Positions 31,663 to 33,044 of a stretch of 33,044 nt of DNA are shown piece after piece (within the stretch, counting starts at the first letter, position 1; each line of letters begins with the position of its first letter). Both the position numbers and the translations under genes were made by a program. Origin of the DNA: Candidatus Margulisiibacteriota bacterium (GTDB taxonomy: Bacteria > Margulisbacteria > Termititenacia > Termititenacales > Termititenacaceae); assembly GCA_031268855.1 (NCBI GenBank), contig JAIRWS010000077.1:1-33044 (forward strand). Direction: 5' to 3'. The notes beneath the pieces are model-generated. The model saw nothing but the letters and a program-made list of their open reading frames with translations, did not search any database and had not been told where the DNA came from.

Positions 31663-33044
31663 AACTGGTTAAAGTTTTCAGCAAATCCTCGCGCCGCAAA
31701 AGTTTCAGCGCTTTGGCCACCTGCCGGTAATTCTGAGGCAAATGCGGCTGTAGCAGGGCTTTTTGAAAAGCGCGCTCTTCTCCGCGCGGCACATGCACCG
31801 GCTTTTTCGTAAACGGGTCCAGACCGGTGTAATACATCGCGGTCGCCGCGGTCAGCGGCGTCGGCGTGAAATTCTGCGCCTGCTCCAGATGGAGATGATG
31901 CTCGTGGAGATACAGGGCAAGATCCAGCGCGTCCTGCAGTGTGCAGCCCGGGTGCGCGGAAATAAAATACGGCACGATGTATTGTTTTATATTGTGCGCC
32001 TTGTTGAACGCCAGAAATTTATTCAGAAATTTTACATACAGATCATAGGGCGGCTTGCCCATGATTTGCAAAACTGGCTCGCAGATATGCTCCGGCGCGA
32101 GGCTGAGCTGTCCGCCGACGTGATGCGTGAAAAGCGTTTCCATATATTCCGGATCGAGCAAAGCCAGATCATAACGAATGCCGCTATTGAGCAAAACTTT
32201 TTTGACACCGGGGAGCTGGCGCGCGCGGGAGAGCAGGGCTTTTTGCCGCGTGTGCGCCGTGTGCAACTCGGGGCAGATCTTGGGGTACAGACAGCTGGCG
32301 CGCGCGCATTCCCGTCCAGACCGGCAATGCATGCCGTACATATTGGCTGTGGGGCCGCCGAGGTCAAAGATCGTGCCTTTGAAATCCGGATCGCGGCAAA
32401 TGATCATCTGCAGTTCCTGAAGGATACTTTCTTCTGAGCGGTTAATGATCTGCCGGCCGTGATGCTGGGAAATCGCGCAAAAAGCGCAGCCGCCAAAACA
32501 CCCGCGATGCGTGATCGTCGAAAAACGCACAAAGTCGTAACAGGGAATTTTCTGCCCTTTGTAACGCGGATGCGGCGCGCGGGTAAAAGGCAGGAAAAAT
32601 AATTCGTCCACTTCCCGGCCGGTCAGATTGTCCGGCGGTGTGGTTACTAAAAAACGATCCTGATACGGCTCGACTATGACGCGCGGTTTTTTCCGGCGGC
32701 CTTCGCGGAAATACAGCGCAAAATGTTCCGCGTGCGTTTGCCGGTCGGTCAAAGCTTTTTCCGCGGACGGCAAAATCAGTTTATCCCCTGGCACACTGTC
32801 GAGAGTCTTATATGCTTTCGTGCTGTTAGGCGGCTGCGGCAGGTCTGCCCACCGCCCGCCCGCCCGTAGATGCTCCGCGATCAGCAGCGTCGCTTTTTCG
32901 GACATGCCGTAAAGCAGCAGATCAGCTTTGGCGTCAAGCAGCAGCGAGCGGCGGGGCTTGTCGTCCCAGTAATCATAATGCACAAAACGCCGCAAACTCG
33001 CCTCTACGCCGCCCAAAACCACCGGCACATTTTTGTAAACCCGC
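31652..33044 (-). CDS. YgiQ/UPF0313-family radical SAM protein (5' end outside window)
   Basis: At least 463 residues of a long radical SAM protein of the YgiQ/UPF0313 family, whose cellular role is not established. The frame is open to the right edge; the first residues seen are RVYKNVPVVLGGVEASLRR, where the family normally has about 130 residues before it, so the beginning is cut off. The cluster motif is CFGGCAFC. Family blocks HYDYWDDK, RSLLLDAKADLLLYGM, RGCFGGCAFCAI, GPTANMYGM and LLNSGIRYDLALLD are clear. No start site is assigned for that reason. It overlaps the end of the aldo/keto reductase gene by 11 nt. Confidence 0.93.
   Translation of the reverse strand, partial: RVYKNVPVVLGGVEASLRRFVHYDYWDDKPRRSLLLDAKADLLLYGMSEKATLLIAEHLRAGGRWADLPQPPNSTKAYKTLDSVPGDKLILPSAEKALTDRQTHAEHFALYFREGRRKKPRVIVEPYQDRFLVTTPPDNLTGREVDELFFLPFTRAPHPRYKGQKIPCYDFVRFSTITHRGCFGGCAFCAISQHHGRQIINRSEESILQELQMIICRDPDFKGTIFDLGGPTANMYGMHCRSGRECARASCLYPKICPELHTAHTRQKALLSRARQLPGVKKVLLNSGIRYDLALLDPEYMETLFTHHVGGQLSLAPEHICEPVLQIMGKPPYDLYVKFLNKFLAFNKAHNIKQYIVPYFISAHPGCTLQDALDLALYLHEHHLHLEQAQNFTPTPLTAATAMYYTGLDPFTKKPVHVPRGEERAFQKALLQPHLPQNYRQVAKALKLLRREDLLKTLTSSKF

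Overview
The window is a compact bacterial chromosome segment of roughly 50% GC with standard stop codons (TGA is used as a stop, for example in gatA and nadA). Its combination of GatCAB amidotransferase, a Bacteroidetes-type GlmU-like protein, a TupA-type ATP-grasp, a GerMN-domain protein and separate hisI and hisE genes does not point to a well-known model group. An uncultured candidate phylum, possibly a gut or sediment lineage near Margulisbacteria or Elusimicrobia, would fit, but this is a weak inference from recollection. Many first-of-transcript genes have a -10 hexamer 6-7 nt before the start codon, which suggests frequent leaderless mRNAs. Genes inside operons carry Shine-Dalgarno sequences.

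Layout. 1-6.2 kb: tadA (cut by the left edge), two GT2 glycosyltransferases, a TupA-like ATP-grasp, a cyclophilin, threonylcarbamoyl-AMP synthase and a MATE transporter. 6.2-7.9 kb: an Xre-type regulator divergent from a phage-tail-collar-like gene, then a 419-bp hairpin-rich gap with a palindromic repeat element. 7.9-14.2 kb: a purH-nadA operon on the minus strand, then two tandem GlmU-like nucleotidyltransferase/acyltransferase paralogues and a phosphofructokinase on the plus strand.

14.2-21.7 kb is the most interesting part: a minus-strand, tightly packed set of seven genes. It begins with a 547-residue protein holding 88 cysteines, nearly all spaced CxxxC. It continues with a small accessory protein, a radical SAM/SPASM enzyme, a second related accessory protein, a NeuD-family acyltransferase, an AMP-forming acyl ligase and a HipA-like protein with a degraded catalytic motif. 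The first four genes match a predicted but, to my knowledge, uncharacterised RiPP class: CXXX-repeat target, maturase and modification-system proteins. A divergent Xre regulator sits at the head of the cluster. Promoter geometry, operator position and ribosome-binding leader closely resemble those of the tail-collar gene at 6.5 kb, so the two may be parallel regulated modules.

21.7-23 kb holds two toxin-antitoxin modules (a 36-residue peptide with a Doc-like protein, and BrnT/BrnA). 23-28.4 kb is a plus-strand run: hisI-hisE-TPR protein-GerMN protein-gatC-gatA-gatB, with overlapping or abutting genes. 28.4-33 kb holds a RelE/Phd-type module with a palindromic operator, a radical SAM gene coupled to a Fic gene, an aldo/keto reductase and a YgiQ-family radical SAM gene cut by the right edge. 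No tRNA, rRNA, CRISPR array or transposase gene was seen.
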